Positions 8,601-14,661 of a stretch of 15,454 bases of DNA are shown here, one piece after another. The notes under the pieces are model-generated. The model was not told where the DNA came from and did no database searches. It saw nothing but the letters and a program-made list of their open reading frames with translations. Positions within the stretch are counted from its first letter, which is position 1. The number at the start of each line of letters is the position of its first letter. A program made the position numbers and the translations under genes. The stretch is from assembly GCA_964352225.1 (NCBI GenBank), contig CAYGRM010000137.1, positions 1-15,454 on the forward strand, in the 5' to 3' direction. This DNA is from CAJQQY01 sp964352225. GTDB taxonomy: Bacteria > Bacteroidota > Bacteroidia > Chitinophagales > Saprospiraceae.

Positions 8601-8653
8601 ATCGTGAGGGTAGTTAAAGAAAAAAGAAATAAAAGAGTAAACAGTTTTTTCAT
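5645..8653 (-). CDS. T9SS-exported cupredoxin, repeat and lamin-tail-like protein, 1002 aa
   Basis: The signal peptide is residues 1-19/20 (MKKLFTLLFLFSLTTLTIAQ). A plastocyanin/cupredoxin domain follows at 21-109, with a full type I copper ligand set: His54 (GNHNVNG), Cys94 and His97 (YQCDPH), and Met102 (GLGM). Next come two near-identical repeats at 116-318 and 319-521, each resembling a pair of OB-fold-like strands (VxGxV, FTIxD, GIGVF, EGDEVT, NGLAQ) and ending in GIGGQFD...GYQLLPRYAAD. Residues 522-710 look like a lamin-tail-type domain (PKMVELYVVQD, DAIELF, IDVYGD). A third, diverged repeat spans 717-916. A T9SS type A sorting domain closes the protein at about 932-1002 (FYPNPTTDNLQIRS, GIYMITFISG, FVKN). 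The protein should be secreted or cell-surface attached. Copper binding or electron transfer is inferred from the ligands; the substrate is unknown. OB-fold-like domains of this look often accompany secreted nucleases in Bacteroidota, but no nuclease domain is present here. Confidence 0.9.
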   Translation of the reverse strand: MKKLFTLLFLFSLTTLTIAQDHVVLTVGATAFNPTDLTITVGETVEWQNTGGNHNVNGTTTTYPNNPESFGNSVGAGWTFQHTFMTPGTYNYQCDPHVGLGMIGTVTVMPVVLPTYTIGLVTGDSDMNGEADSVGVACTLTGVVHGIDMQGGASVQFTIIDSNNDGIGVFSGNDFGYTVNEGDEVTIDGTIASFNGLAQINPDTIIVNSMGNALSAVADVTDLDESTESQIVRLVGVSLVDPGQWDGAGSNNIDVTDGTSTWTVRIDSDVADVNALPPPAGTFNVTGIGGQFDNSDPFTEGYQLLPRYAADIEVMMTGCEIGVLTSDSDMNGEADSIGVSCTITGIVYGIDMQGGASVQFTVIDAAGDGIGVFSGNDFSYTVVEGDEVTMDGIVSSFNGLAQFNPDTIILNSSGNAVAAPTDVSDLDESTESQLVRLSNVTLVNPAQWDNNGSNNIDVTDGTTTWTVRIDSDVADLNALPAPLTAFNISGIGGQFDDSDPYTEGYQLLPRYAADLEIIPTGSAPLLIAGIADPQPSDGGGGNTAGPKMVELYVVQDIPDLSIYGVGVANNGGGSDGVEFTFPAVSAAAGDCITYTDSLNAANFETFFGFPATFLVPAGGVSAAGHNGDDAIELFENGIVIDVYGDPNLDGSGLAWDYQDGWAYRNFGVMSNGGVFNEANWVYSGTDALQDNTFTMNAQFSNPFPTCTYALTPPPPAYPIGLVSNDSDGDGAADSLNVLCRLTGVVYGIDFDGNVGLSFTIIDDLGDGINVFNFDDVSDYVVTEGDEITVTGSILNFNGLAEIVATEIKLNSAGNALITPVDVSILNEDTESQFIRMTDWTFVDGTQWLGDGSSFNVDITDGTNTFQMRVDGDTELSTMPIPTGDIFNFTGIGGQFDNMEPWNEGYQIFPRYTSDIEGFVSTINPDLGNKIKFYPNPTTDNLQIRSDIQLDNIRITNMLGQQVVELQSPNLSENINVNNWQSGIYMITFISGNEIWTSQFVKN
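5906..6505 (-). repeat. Third, diverged copy of the internal protein repeat
   Basis: This encodes residues 717-916. It keeps the DSDGDGAAD opening, LTGVVYGIDF, FTIIDDLGDGINVF, EGDEIT, NFNGLAE, DTESQFIRM, and the closing GIGGQFDN...GYQIFPRYTSD. It differs from copies 1 and 2 at many positions and is separated from them by the lamin-tail-like domain, so it is an older duplication. Confidence 0.75.
7091..7699 (-). repeat. Second copy of the 609-bp tandem coding repeat
   Basis: This encodes residues 319-521 and is directly adjacent to copy 1 with an exact 203-codon period. The two copies share long identical DNA stretches, for example 30 identical bases at 7520-7549 and 8129-8158, and differ mainly by scattered single-base changes. 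Confidence 0.85.
7700..8308 (-). repeat. First copy of the 609-bp tandem coding repeat
   Basis: This encodes residues 116-318. It opens with DSDMNGEAD, an EF-hand-like DxDxNGxxD acidic loop also present in copy 2, and closes with the GIGGQFD...PRYAAD segment found in all copies. It follows the cupredoxin domain directly. Confidence 0.85.
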
Positions 8654-8703
8654 AAGGAAAAAGTTTTTATTTATGATTATAAAATGTAATAAGTGAATAT
8701 TCG

Positions 8704-8711
8704 CAAAATTA
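8704..8711 (-). promoter_or_regulatory. Bacteroidota -7 promoter element for the 1002-aa gene
   Basis: The minus strand reads TAATTTTG followed by CGAATATT, a perfect TAnnTTTG match. It lies 51 nt upstream of the ATG at 8653. No clear TTG is seen at -33. The downstream bases resemble those after the divergent promoter at 8905-8912 (TTTGCGCAATATT). Confidence 0.55.
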
Positions 8712-8805
8712 GAAGAAAATTTAGCATTCTAGAAATTAGAAGCTAGTTATTATTGATTGATTAAATACATTAACATTAAAGCAGGTTTTTTTCATAAAAA
8801 AGTAA

Positions 8806-8824
8806 TAGAATTATATTAATTCTA
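8806..8824. promoter_or_regulatory. Perfect 8+3+8 palindrome between divergent promoters
   Basis: TAGAATTATATTAATTCTA consists of two 8-base arms in perfect dyad symmetry around TAT. It lies about 95 nt upstream of the leftward -7 element and about 80 nt upstream of the rightward -7 element, a position suited to a shared operator. No regulator gene is next to it, and the AT-rich composition makes a chance palindrome possible. The rest of the 8654-8945 gap is AT-rich with no gene. Confidence 0.3.
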
Positions 8825-8883
8825 AATAACAAAGAATTTTATTTTGCAGAGTAAATGTTAATAACTACTTATCCAAATTTAAT

Positions 8884-8912
8884 ATTGAATTAACAAAGAG
8901 TTTCTATCTTTG
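8884..8912 (+). promoter_or_regulatory. Promoter of the TonB-dependent receptor gene
   Basis: TATCTTTG at 8905-8912 matches TAnnTTTG perfectly. ATTG at 8884-8887 supplies a -33 TTG with a 17-nt spacer, within the known Bacteroidota range. Transcription should start near 8918, leaving a leader of about 28 nt before the ATG at 8946. The last three bases (TTG at 8910-8912) mimic an in-frame start codon but are promoter DNA. Confidence 0.75.
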
Positions 8913-8945
8913 CGCAATATTTATTCTAAACCAAAATTTAAATTA

Positions 8946-11900
8946 ATGATGAAAAAACTACTCATTATTTTTTGTAGCATTTTTATGGTAGCAGCAGCCT
9001 TCGGACAAGGTAGTACTACTTCTTCTACTAATGGTAGGGTTACGGATACTAATGGAGATCCATTACCTGGCGCCAATGTAACAGCGATTAACAAATCTAC
9101 GGGAGCTTTCTACGGAAATAGCGCCGATGCAGATGGTTACTTCCGAATTTCCAACATGAAAGTTGGAGGACCTTACACTATTACTGTAAGTTATACTGGA
9201 TTCTCTGATAATGTAAAAGAGAATATTTACCTAAAGTTAGGAGAGCCATTCAGATACAATGTTCAAATGTCTGACTCTAATGTTGATTTAGGAGAAGTGG
9301 TAGTTTTAGCTACTAAAGTTTTCCCAGGTCAGTCAAATGGAGCATCTACTTCTATTTCTGATGAAGATATTGACTTATTACCTACGTTGAATCGAGATTT
9401 AAATGACTTCACTAGATTAACTCCTCAAGCGAAAGAATCATTTGGTGGAGGTTTTTCTATTGCAGGAATGAATAATAAATTCAATGCAGTTTATATTGAT
9501 GGAGCTGTAAATAATGATGTTTTCGGTTTGGCTGATAATGGTACCAACGGAGGACAGACAGGAATTTCACCTTTTAGTGTAGATATCTTAGACCAGATTC
9601 AAGTGGTGGTTTCACCATATGATGTAACTCTTGGAGGATTTGCTGGAGGTGGAATCAATGCAGTAACTAAAAGTGGAACTAATGAATTTCAAGGAACTGC
9701 TTATTTCTTCAACCAAAACGAAGGTTTAGCTGGAAAAACTAGTGGTGCTTTAATTGATCGAATTGGTGGAACTAATGATGATAGAGAAAAATTAGATGAG
9801 TTTAATCAAAACATTTACGGTTTCTCTTTAGGTGGTCCAATCATCAAAGATAAGGTGCATTTCTTTACTAACGTTGAGCTTCAAAAAGATGAAACTCCTG
9901 TTCCATTTGAGATTGGAGCTTATGATGGAAATAGTTCTGAAGCAGATTTAAATAATTTCAGTACTTTTTTACGTGACAGGTATGGTTACGATGCAGGTGG
10001 TTTTGGTAGCAAAGCTGATGAATTAACAGGTTTTAAATTCTTTGGTAAATTAGATTTTAACATCAATAAAAATAACAAGTTAACTTTAAGACACCAATAC
10101 ACTAAAGCAGAGCAACGTGATGTATTTGGTTCTAATGATCGAACGATTAACTTCGAAAATAACGGTGTATTCTTTCCTACTACTACCAACTCTTCTGCGA
10201 TTGAGTTGAGTACTACTATTGGAAATAGTGCTTCTAATAACCTTGTGATTGGATATACTTCTGTTTTTGATGATAGAGATCCAATTGGTCAAGATTTTCC
10301 TTATATGTTAATTGATGATGGACTAGGACAAATTAGAGTTGGAAGTGAGCAATTTTCAACAGCTAACCAGTTGGATCAGAAAATTTTCACCTTAACTAAT
10401 AACTTCAAGTTATACAAAGGAAAGCACACGCTTACTTTTGGTACGCACAATGAGTTTTATGACATTTATAACTTATTTATCCGTCAAAACTTTGGAGTAT
10501 ATGAGTATGATTCATTATCACAAGTATTGGATGAATTACCAGCGTCAAATTACTTTCGTTCTTACTCATTAGTTGATAATATTACAGGAGATGGTTCTGC
10601 TGCTGGGTCTGCATTTAATGCCATCCAATTCGGTTTGTATGCACAAGACGAAATTCAGATACAACCTAATTTCACGTTGACTGCTGGACTTAGAATTGAT
10701 GTTCCTTTCATCACAACTGAGCAAACTGTTGCAAGTGATTTTGAAAGTACGTTACGAGATTCTATCGGAACTGCATATGATATCGAAGGAGCTGAAGTGG
10801 GAGAATTACCACAAGGTCAAATCATGTTCTCTCCAAGAGTTGGATTTAACTATGATATCATGAATGACAGATCACTTATTCTTCGTGGTGGATTGGGAAT
10901 CTTTACCAGTAGAGTTCCTTTCGTATGGCCTGGTGGAGCATTCAACAATAATGGATTAACTGTTGGTGGTGTAGATGCAGATGGAATTGATGGAGACATC
11001 GTATTCCAACCAGGTATCAATGTCAGATATGTTGCTGATGATTTTGCTGTTCCTTCTGGTCAAGTAGATTTGTTTGCTAGTGACTTTAAATATCCTCAAG
11101 TATTTAGAACAAGCTTAGCAATTGATAAAAACTTTAACAACGGATGGTTTGTATCTTTAGAAGGTATTTATACAAAAACACTTAACAACGTTTTTTACCA
11201 AAATATTAATTCTGATCCAACTGTTGATTTCAATTGGACTGGTACACCAGATGACCGACCTGTCTATACTAGAACGGACTTAGATGATCGATACACAGGT
11301 ATCTATTATGCAACTAATACTAATGAAGGTTCTTCTTCTAGTATTACATTATCTACGACTAAGAAATTTGATTTTGGATTGAATATTTTCGCAGCTTATA
11401 CTTATGGTAACTCTACCTCTATCTTTGAAGGAACTTCTTCTCAAAACTCTTCTCAATGGAGGGGAGCATTTAGCGTAGATGGTAGAAATAATGCACCTAT
11501 AGGACGATCTGACTTTGCTTTAGGAAGTAGAATCGTAAGTGCAGTTAGCTATGTGGCTGACTGGACAAAAGATGGAAAATTCAATACAAGTATTTCTCTT
11601 TTCTACGAAGGGCAATCAGGTGATCCTTACTCTTATGTTTATAACAACGGTAGTGCTAGAAATATTAATAATGAAACTGGTGAAACTGGTAGAAACCGAA
11701 GTTTGATTTGGATTCCTGCTAACGAGAGTGAAATTAATTTAGTTGATCCTACACAATGGGAGGCTCTTGATAAATTCATCGAGGAAGACAAATATTTGAG
11801 TGAAAACAGAGGAGGATATGCTGAAAAAAATGGTGCAAGAGCTCCTTTCGTTTCTCAAATTGATTTGAAAATCTTACAAGATTTAGGATTTAAAAATCAT

Positions 11901-12137
11901 AAAGTACAGTTATCTTTTGATGTATTTAATGTTGCTAACTTAATCAACAAAAACTGGGGAGTTGTATACAATAACCCATTTGATTACAGATTGATCAACT
12001 TTGAAGGATATGATACAGATGGAACAACTCCTCTATTCTCTTTTACCGAAGAGGACTTAGGAAATGACAGATTCAGCATCAATGATAGACTTTCAAGATT
12101 TAGAGCACGAGTTGGAATTAGATATATTTTTAACTAA
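8946..12137 (+). CDS. Oar-like TonB-dependent receptor with carboxypeptidase-regulatory-like domain, 1063 aa
   Basis: This outer-membrane receptor or transporter is energised by TonB. The signal peptide is MMKKLLIIFCSIFMVAAAFGQ. A carboxypeptidase-regulatory-like beta-sandwich follows at about 27-110 (GRVTDTNGDPLPGANV, DADGYFRISNMKVGGPYTI). A hydrophobic TonB-box-like stretch LGEVVVLATKV is at 115-125, a plug domain at about 126-245 (YIDGAVNNDVFG, GGINAVTKSGTNEFQG), and a beta-barrel from about 246 to the end. The last residues are RVGIRYIFN, with the usual aromatic one position from the C-terminus. Size and order fit the Oar-like group better than classical siderophore receptors. No SusD partner follows, so glycan uptake by a SusCD pair is unlikely. 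The ligand is unknown; peptide or protein uptake is one possibility. The start is ATG 8946 (or 8949); a TTG at 8910 lies inside the promoter. The gene is transcribed away from the copper-domain protein. Confidence 0.92.
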   Translation: MMKKLLIIFCSIFMVAAAFGQGSTTSSTNGRVTDTNGDPLPGANVTAINKSTGAFYGNSADADGYFRISNMKVGGPYTITVSYTGFSDNVKENIYLKLGEPFRYNVQMSDSNVDLGEVVVLATKVFPGQSNGASTSISDEDIDLLPTLNRDLNDFTRLTPQAKESFGGGFSIAGMNNKFNAVYIDGAVNNDVFGLADNGTNGGQTGISPFSVDILDQIQVVVSPYDVTLGGFAGGGINAVTKSGTNEFQGTAYFFNQNEGLAGKTSGALIDRIGGTNDDREKLDEFNQNIYGFSLGGPIIKDKVHFFTNVELQKDETPVPFEIGAYDGNSSEADLNNFSTFLRDRYGYDAGGFGSKADELTGFKFFGKLDFNINKNNKLTLRHQYTKAEQRDVFGSNDRTINFENNGVFFPTTTNSSAIELSTTIGNSASNNLVIGYTSVFDDRDPIGQDFPYMLIDDGLGQIRVGSEQFSTANQLDQKIFTLTNNFKLYKGKHTLTFGTHNEFYDIYNLFIRQNFGVYEYDSLSQVLDELPASNYFRSYSLVDNITGDGSAAGSAFNAIQFGLYAQDEIQIQPNFTLTAGLRIDVPFITTEQTVASDFESTLRDSIGTAYDIEGAEVGELPQGQIMFSPRVGFNYDIMNDRSLILRGGLGIFTSRVPFVWPGGAFNNNGLTVGGVDADGIDGDIVFQPGINVRYVADDFAVPSGQVDLFASDFKYPQVFRTSLAIDKNFNNGWFVSLEGIYTKTLNNVFYQNINSDPTVDFNWTGTPDDRPVYTRTDLDDRYTGIYYATNTNEGSSSSITLSTTKKFDFGLNIFAAYTYGNSTSIFEGTSSQNSSQWRGAFSVDGRNNAPIGRSDFALGSRIVSAVSYVADWTKDGKFNTSISLFYEGQSGDPYSYVYNNGSARNINNETGETGRNRSLIWIPANESEINLVDPTQWEALDKFIEEDKYLSENRGGYAEKNGARAPFVSQIDLKILQDLGFKNHKVQLSFDVFNVANLINKNWGVVYNNPFDYRLINFEGYDTDGTTPLFSFTEEDLGNDRFSINDRLSRFRARVGIRYIFN

Positions 12138-12155
12138 TCGCCATTAGTACTTTAT

Positions 12156-12201
12156 AAAAAAAAATAGGAGCTATCTCGAAAGAGGTAGCTCCATTTTTTT
12201 T
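12156..12201. terminator. Bidirectional terminator between the TonB receptor and ctlX
   Basis: GGAGCTATCTC (12167-12177) pairs with GAGGTAGCTCC (12182-12192) around a GAAA tetraloop. An A-tract (12156-12164) lies on one side and a T-tract (12194-12201) on the other, so both converging genes get a hairpin plus U-tract. On the plus strand the only irregular pair is a T·G wobble (12174/12185) and the loop is the stable GNRA type. On the minus strand the same position is an A·C mismatch. Confidence 0.9.
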
Positions 12202-12224
12202 ACTTTTTTTATTGAAAGGAGAAA

Positions 12225-13157
12225 TTATTTTTTCGGTAAAAATACTTCTGCCATCATGCATCTTGCACTACCTCCACCCAAGGTTTCTATTGCTTCGATT
12301 GGGCTAGATAAAATTTTAGTTCGCTTTTCAATTTCCGTAATTTGTTCCTCGGTCAACGATTCGAAAGCTTGTTGAGACATCACTAGATACGTTTCTCCTT
12401 TTTCATTTCTCACTTGGAGCATGTTTCCAGCAAACGATAATATTTGTTCAAATGAAATATCAATAACTGCTTTATTCGTTTTTTCAAATAAATCTAACAG
12501 CATCTTTTTTTGCTCCTCATCTTTGATCGTGCTCATTCCTATCACGACGAAATCTTCTCCCAATGCCATCATCACATTGGTATGATAAATATCTTCTCCA
12601 TCGCCATCTACTGATTGGAAAGCCACTTTTTGATAACCACCTAATTCACAAAAAATATCTAATAATCCTTCTTCCGTTCGAGGACTTGTGCAGGCGTAAC
12701 AAATCTTATTTACTCGATCCAAGATCATACTTCCAGTTCCTTCCAAAAAACGATTTTCCGCTTCAAATTTTTCCAATCGGATGGTTCCTTCAATATTAAA
12801 ATCTTCTTTTAATTTTTCTAAAACATCATCACGACGCTCTTTTCTTCTTATTTCAGAAAACATAGGATAAGTGATCACCACCCCATCTTCATGAAAGCTG
12901 ACCCAATTATTTGGAAATACAGCATCTGGTTTGATTGGTTCAGCAGTATCTTCTATCACGATCACATTAATTCCTTCGCCTCTCATTTTTGCGACAAAAT
13001 TATCGAACTCTTCCATTGCCATCTTTTTTATTTCAGCAGGCGTATGATATTTAGCTTTGGTTTGGAAAGAATTATTTTCAGCCGTTTCTTCATTGAATCC
13101 AAAGTTGAGTGGACGAATCATTAATATGTTGGAAGTAGTTTGTTGACGTTGATTCAT
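12225..13157 (-). CDS. ctlX: Citrulline utilization hydrolase (CtlX-type amidinotransferase-fold protein)
   Basis: This cytoplasmic member of the arginine deiminase/dimethylarginine dimethylaminohydrolase-like superfamily is 310 aa, normal for CtlX. Recognisable segments are ILMIRPLNFGFNEETAENN at 11-29, FPNNWVSFHEDG with the substrate-side NNW, FLEGTGSMILDR, the DGDGEDIYHTNVMM stretch with catalytic His192, and the C-terminal GGGSARCMMAE with nucleophile Cys300. The family is expected to hydrolyse the ureido group of citrulline or act on a related guanidino/ureido compound. That assignment comes from family naming, and the exact substrate here is inferred. It is a single gene with no arginine-pathway neighbours in view. 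A candidate promoter lies at 13349-13356, giving a long leader. Confidence 0.88.
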   Translation of the reverse strand: MNQRQQTTSNILMIRPLNFGFNEETAENNSFQTKAKYHTPAEIKKMAMEEFDNFVAKMRGEGINVIVIEDTAEPIKPDAVFPNNWVSFHEDGVVITYPMFSEIRRKERRDDVLEKLKEDFNIEGTIRLEKFEAENRFLEGTGSMILDRVNKICYACTSPRTEEGLLDIFCELGGYQKVAFQSVDGDGEDIYHTNVMMALGEDFVVIGMSTIKDEEQKKMLLDLFEKTNKAVIDISFEQILSFAGNMLQVRNEKGETYLVMSQQAFESLTEEQITEIEKRTKILSSPIEAIETLGGGSARCMMAEVFLPKK

Positions 13158-13547
13158 TATTTATTTTTTAAGTTTTGTTTTTTTTAAGTGTGATTGTAAG
13201 CATGGAAAAAACTTATTCCCCTTTGCTGAAAACATAAATTACGCAGATTTTTTCCTTGAAAAATTAAAAAGGATTAGCGAAATCTCTGTATCCAGAAGGC
13301 ATCATGAATTTTGTCCAGGATATCAATTTGAGTTTCCAAATTAATAAGCAAATATAGTCCAATCCCCTTATTTTAAAAACCGAAAGTTCGTTGAAATCAA
13401 CCTATCCGTAAAATTCTTTTAAATAAAATATAGAATATTAGGACAGATAATAAAATGGAATAATATTTGATTTATCTTAATTGTAAAAACCTCTTTAACA
13501 AGGCCTTATAAATATATTTTAATTTAATTAGTCAAAATCCTATTAAA
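13158..13547. other. 390-bp intergenic region between divergent ctlX and the coiled-coil gene
   Basis: This AT-rich gap has no gene, tRNA-like structure or long repeat. The only short open frame noticed is 17 codons. It must carry promoters in both directions. On the ctlX side a perfect -7 match is present (13349-13356). On the coiled-coil side only imperfect matches occur (AATATTTG at 13462-13469 and TATATTTT at 13513-13520). A weak AATTTG...CAAATT dyad lies near 13325-13342. Confidence 0.6.
13349..13356 (-). promoter_or_regulatory. Candidate -7 element for ctlX
   Basis: The minus strand reads TATATTTG followed by C, a perfect TAnnTTTG match. It is 192 nt upstream of the ATG at 13157, which would mean an unusually long leader, and no -33 TTG is visible at the right distance. 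A chance match in AT-rich DNA is possible. Confidence 0.3.
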
Positions 13548-14528
13548 ATGACCAAATCCCTAGTGATCATTATAAGTTCAATACTATTAGTAAGTCTTGG
13601 AATTTTTAGTGCCATTCAAGTTAAAAAGTTGAATAAAACTAAAACTCATCTTTCGGAGCAATTAAAAAGCATTGATAATTTAGAAAGTACGATAGAGTCA
13701 GAGAAAGAAGACAAAATTTTATTAACTCAAATTAATACTGATCTTCAAGATGAAAATCAAATTCTGCGAGATAGTATTATTAAGTTAAATCAAATTATTG
13801 CTGGTTTAAGGCAAAAGGTTCAACAGCAAGATGCGCTTATTGCAGAACTTCAAGGAAAAGTAAATTACTTGCAGTCGCAATACAATGATAAGAAAAAAGA
13901 CATCGCTGTTTTGTCAAGAAAAGAGTCTGTAGATCAAGCAGCTATCGCTGCTATCGAAGCTGAAAAAGCAGCCATCAAAGCACAAATCGATAATTTTCAG
14001 TCAGATCAAAATGATGCGATGGCGATTAAAATGGAAACAGAAAGTGTTATCCAAGATAAGATGGAAAGTGAGGATCGATTTCGGAAAATTGTTGATTTAG
14101 TCAATAATACTCGAATTAATTTTCAAGATATCCAAATCAAAATGGATCCAACTGGACATCCAGTCACTCGATTAATTACTGATGGAAAAAACTGGAAACA
14201 TACCTCAATCAATTTTTTCATGAATCACGATGATAGAAAAGTATTATTAGATGAGCAATTTTTGGTGAAAATTATTGACATGGATTTCCAAGAGGAGATT
14301 ACTTTGGTAGAGCCTAATCCAATGATGGAGGAAAAAGTAGAAGAGAAAATTGGAGCACCATTTTATTATGATGGTAATTTGGTAGAAATCAATTACAACA
14401 ATAGTAATCCGAAGCGAGGTAAAAATTTTGAAGTACAAGTTTATTATAAAAGCGACGACGGAGAAGAATATTTATTACTTGATGGAGTAAAGCAATTTAT
14501 TCGAGATGGTAATATTGTGGGACTTTAA
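13548..14528 (+). CDS. Membrane-anchored coiled-coil protein, 326 aa, unknown function
   Basis: I do not recognise a named family. An N-terminal transmembrane helix or uncleaved signal anchor is at about 4-23 (SLVIIISSILLVSLGIFSAI). A long coiled coil runs from about 25 to 185, rich in Leu/Ile at heptad spacing and in Glu/Lys/Gln (LTQINTDLQDENQILRD, LIAELQGKVNYLQSQY, AAIAAIEAEKAAIKAQID). A C-terminal globular beta-rich domain spans about 186-326 (INFQDIQIKMD, GKNFEVQVYYKSDDGEEYLLLDG). The most likely topology places the coiled coil and tail in the periplasm. It may act as a spacer or scaffold in the envelope, which is inference only. It is a single gene followed by a good terminator. Confidence 0.85.
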   Translation: MTKSLVIIISSILLVSLGIFSAIQVKKLNKTKTHLSEQLKSIDNLESTIESEKEDKILLTQINTDLQDENQILRDSIIKLNQIIAGLRQKVQQQDALIAELQGKVNYLQSQYNDKKKDIAVLSRKESVDQAAIAAIEAEKAAIKAQIDNFQSDQNDAMAIKMETESVIQDKMESEDRFRKIVDLVNNTRINFQDIQIKMDPTGHPVTRLITDGKNWKHTSINFFMNHDDRKVLLDEQFLVKIIDMDFQEEITLVEPNPMMEEKVEEKIGAPFYYDGNLVEINYNNSNPKRGKNFEVQVYYKSDDGEEYLLLDGVKQFIRDGNIVGL

Positions 14529-14581
14529 TTTTCCCACTCAGAAGGGTTTCTAATCCCATTTTAACATACTAATTCAGTAAG

Positions 14582-14614
14582 GCAGTACAATTAATTTTGT
14601 GCTGCTTTTTTTTT
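14582..14614 (+). terminator. Intrinsic terminator of the coiled-coil gene
   Basis: GCAGTACAA (14582-14590) pairs with TTGTGCTGC (14597-14605), a 9-bp stem with one T·G wobble and a 6-nt loop, followed by nine Ts (14606-14614). It lies 54 nt past the stop codon at 14528. Confidence 0.88.
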
Positions 14615-14616
14615 AA

Positions 14617-14661
14617 CCCCCCGACCTCTACACGGACACGTCTGTGTAGAGGTCGGGGGTT
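14617..14661. repeat. GC-rich long palindrome abutting the ZIP stop codon
   Basis: A 16-bp perfect stem is formed by 14618-14633 and 14644-14659, with arms starting CCCCCGACCTCTACAC. It extends inward by G·T, G-C and A-T pairs to a CACG loop. The left arm has one extra C, which interrupts a further AA/TT pairing. Its right end overlaps the ZIP stop codon (14660-14662). No T-tract follows on either strand. It is far richer in G+C than anything around it and may be a dispersed palindromic repeat or a 3'-end-protecting hairpin. Confidence 0.8.

Noticed and set aside
9986..10292. Two minus-strand frames inside the TonB receptor gene
   Set aside because: They overlap each other and lie antisense to a well-supported receptor.
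8946..12137. SusC of a SusC/SusD glycan-uptake pair
   Set aside because: No SusD-like lipoprotein follows; the next gene is convergent ctlX, and the receptor looks Oar-like.
12563..13124. Two plus-strand frames antisense to ctlX
   Set aside because: They are shadows of the conserved ctlX reading frame, with no sensible protein features.
14247..14438. Minus-strand frame inside the coiled-coil gene
   Set aside because: It is an antisense shadow without start context or family features.
14617..14661. Long palindrome considered as the intrinsic terminator of the ZIP gene
   Set aside because: On the minus strand the hairpin is followed by GTT and an A-run, with no T-run, so the standard intrinsic mechanism is not supported.
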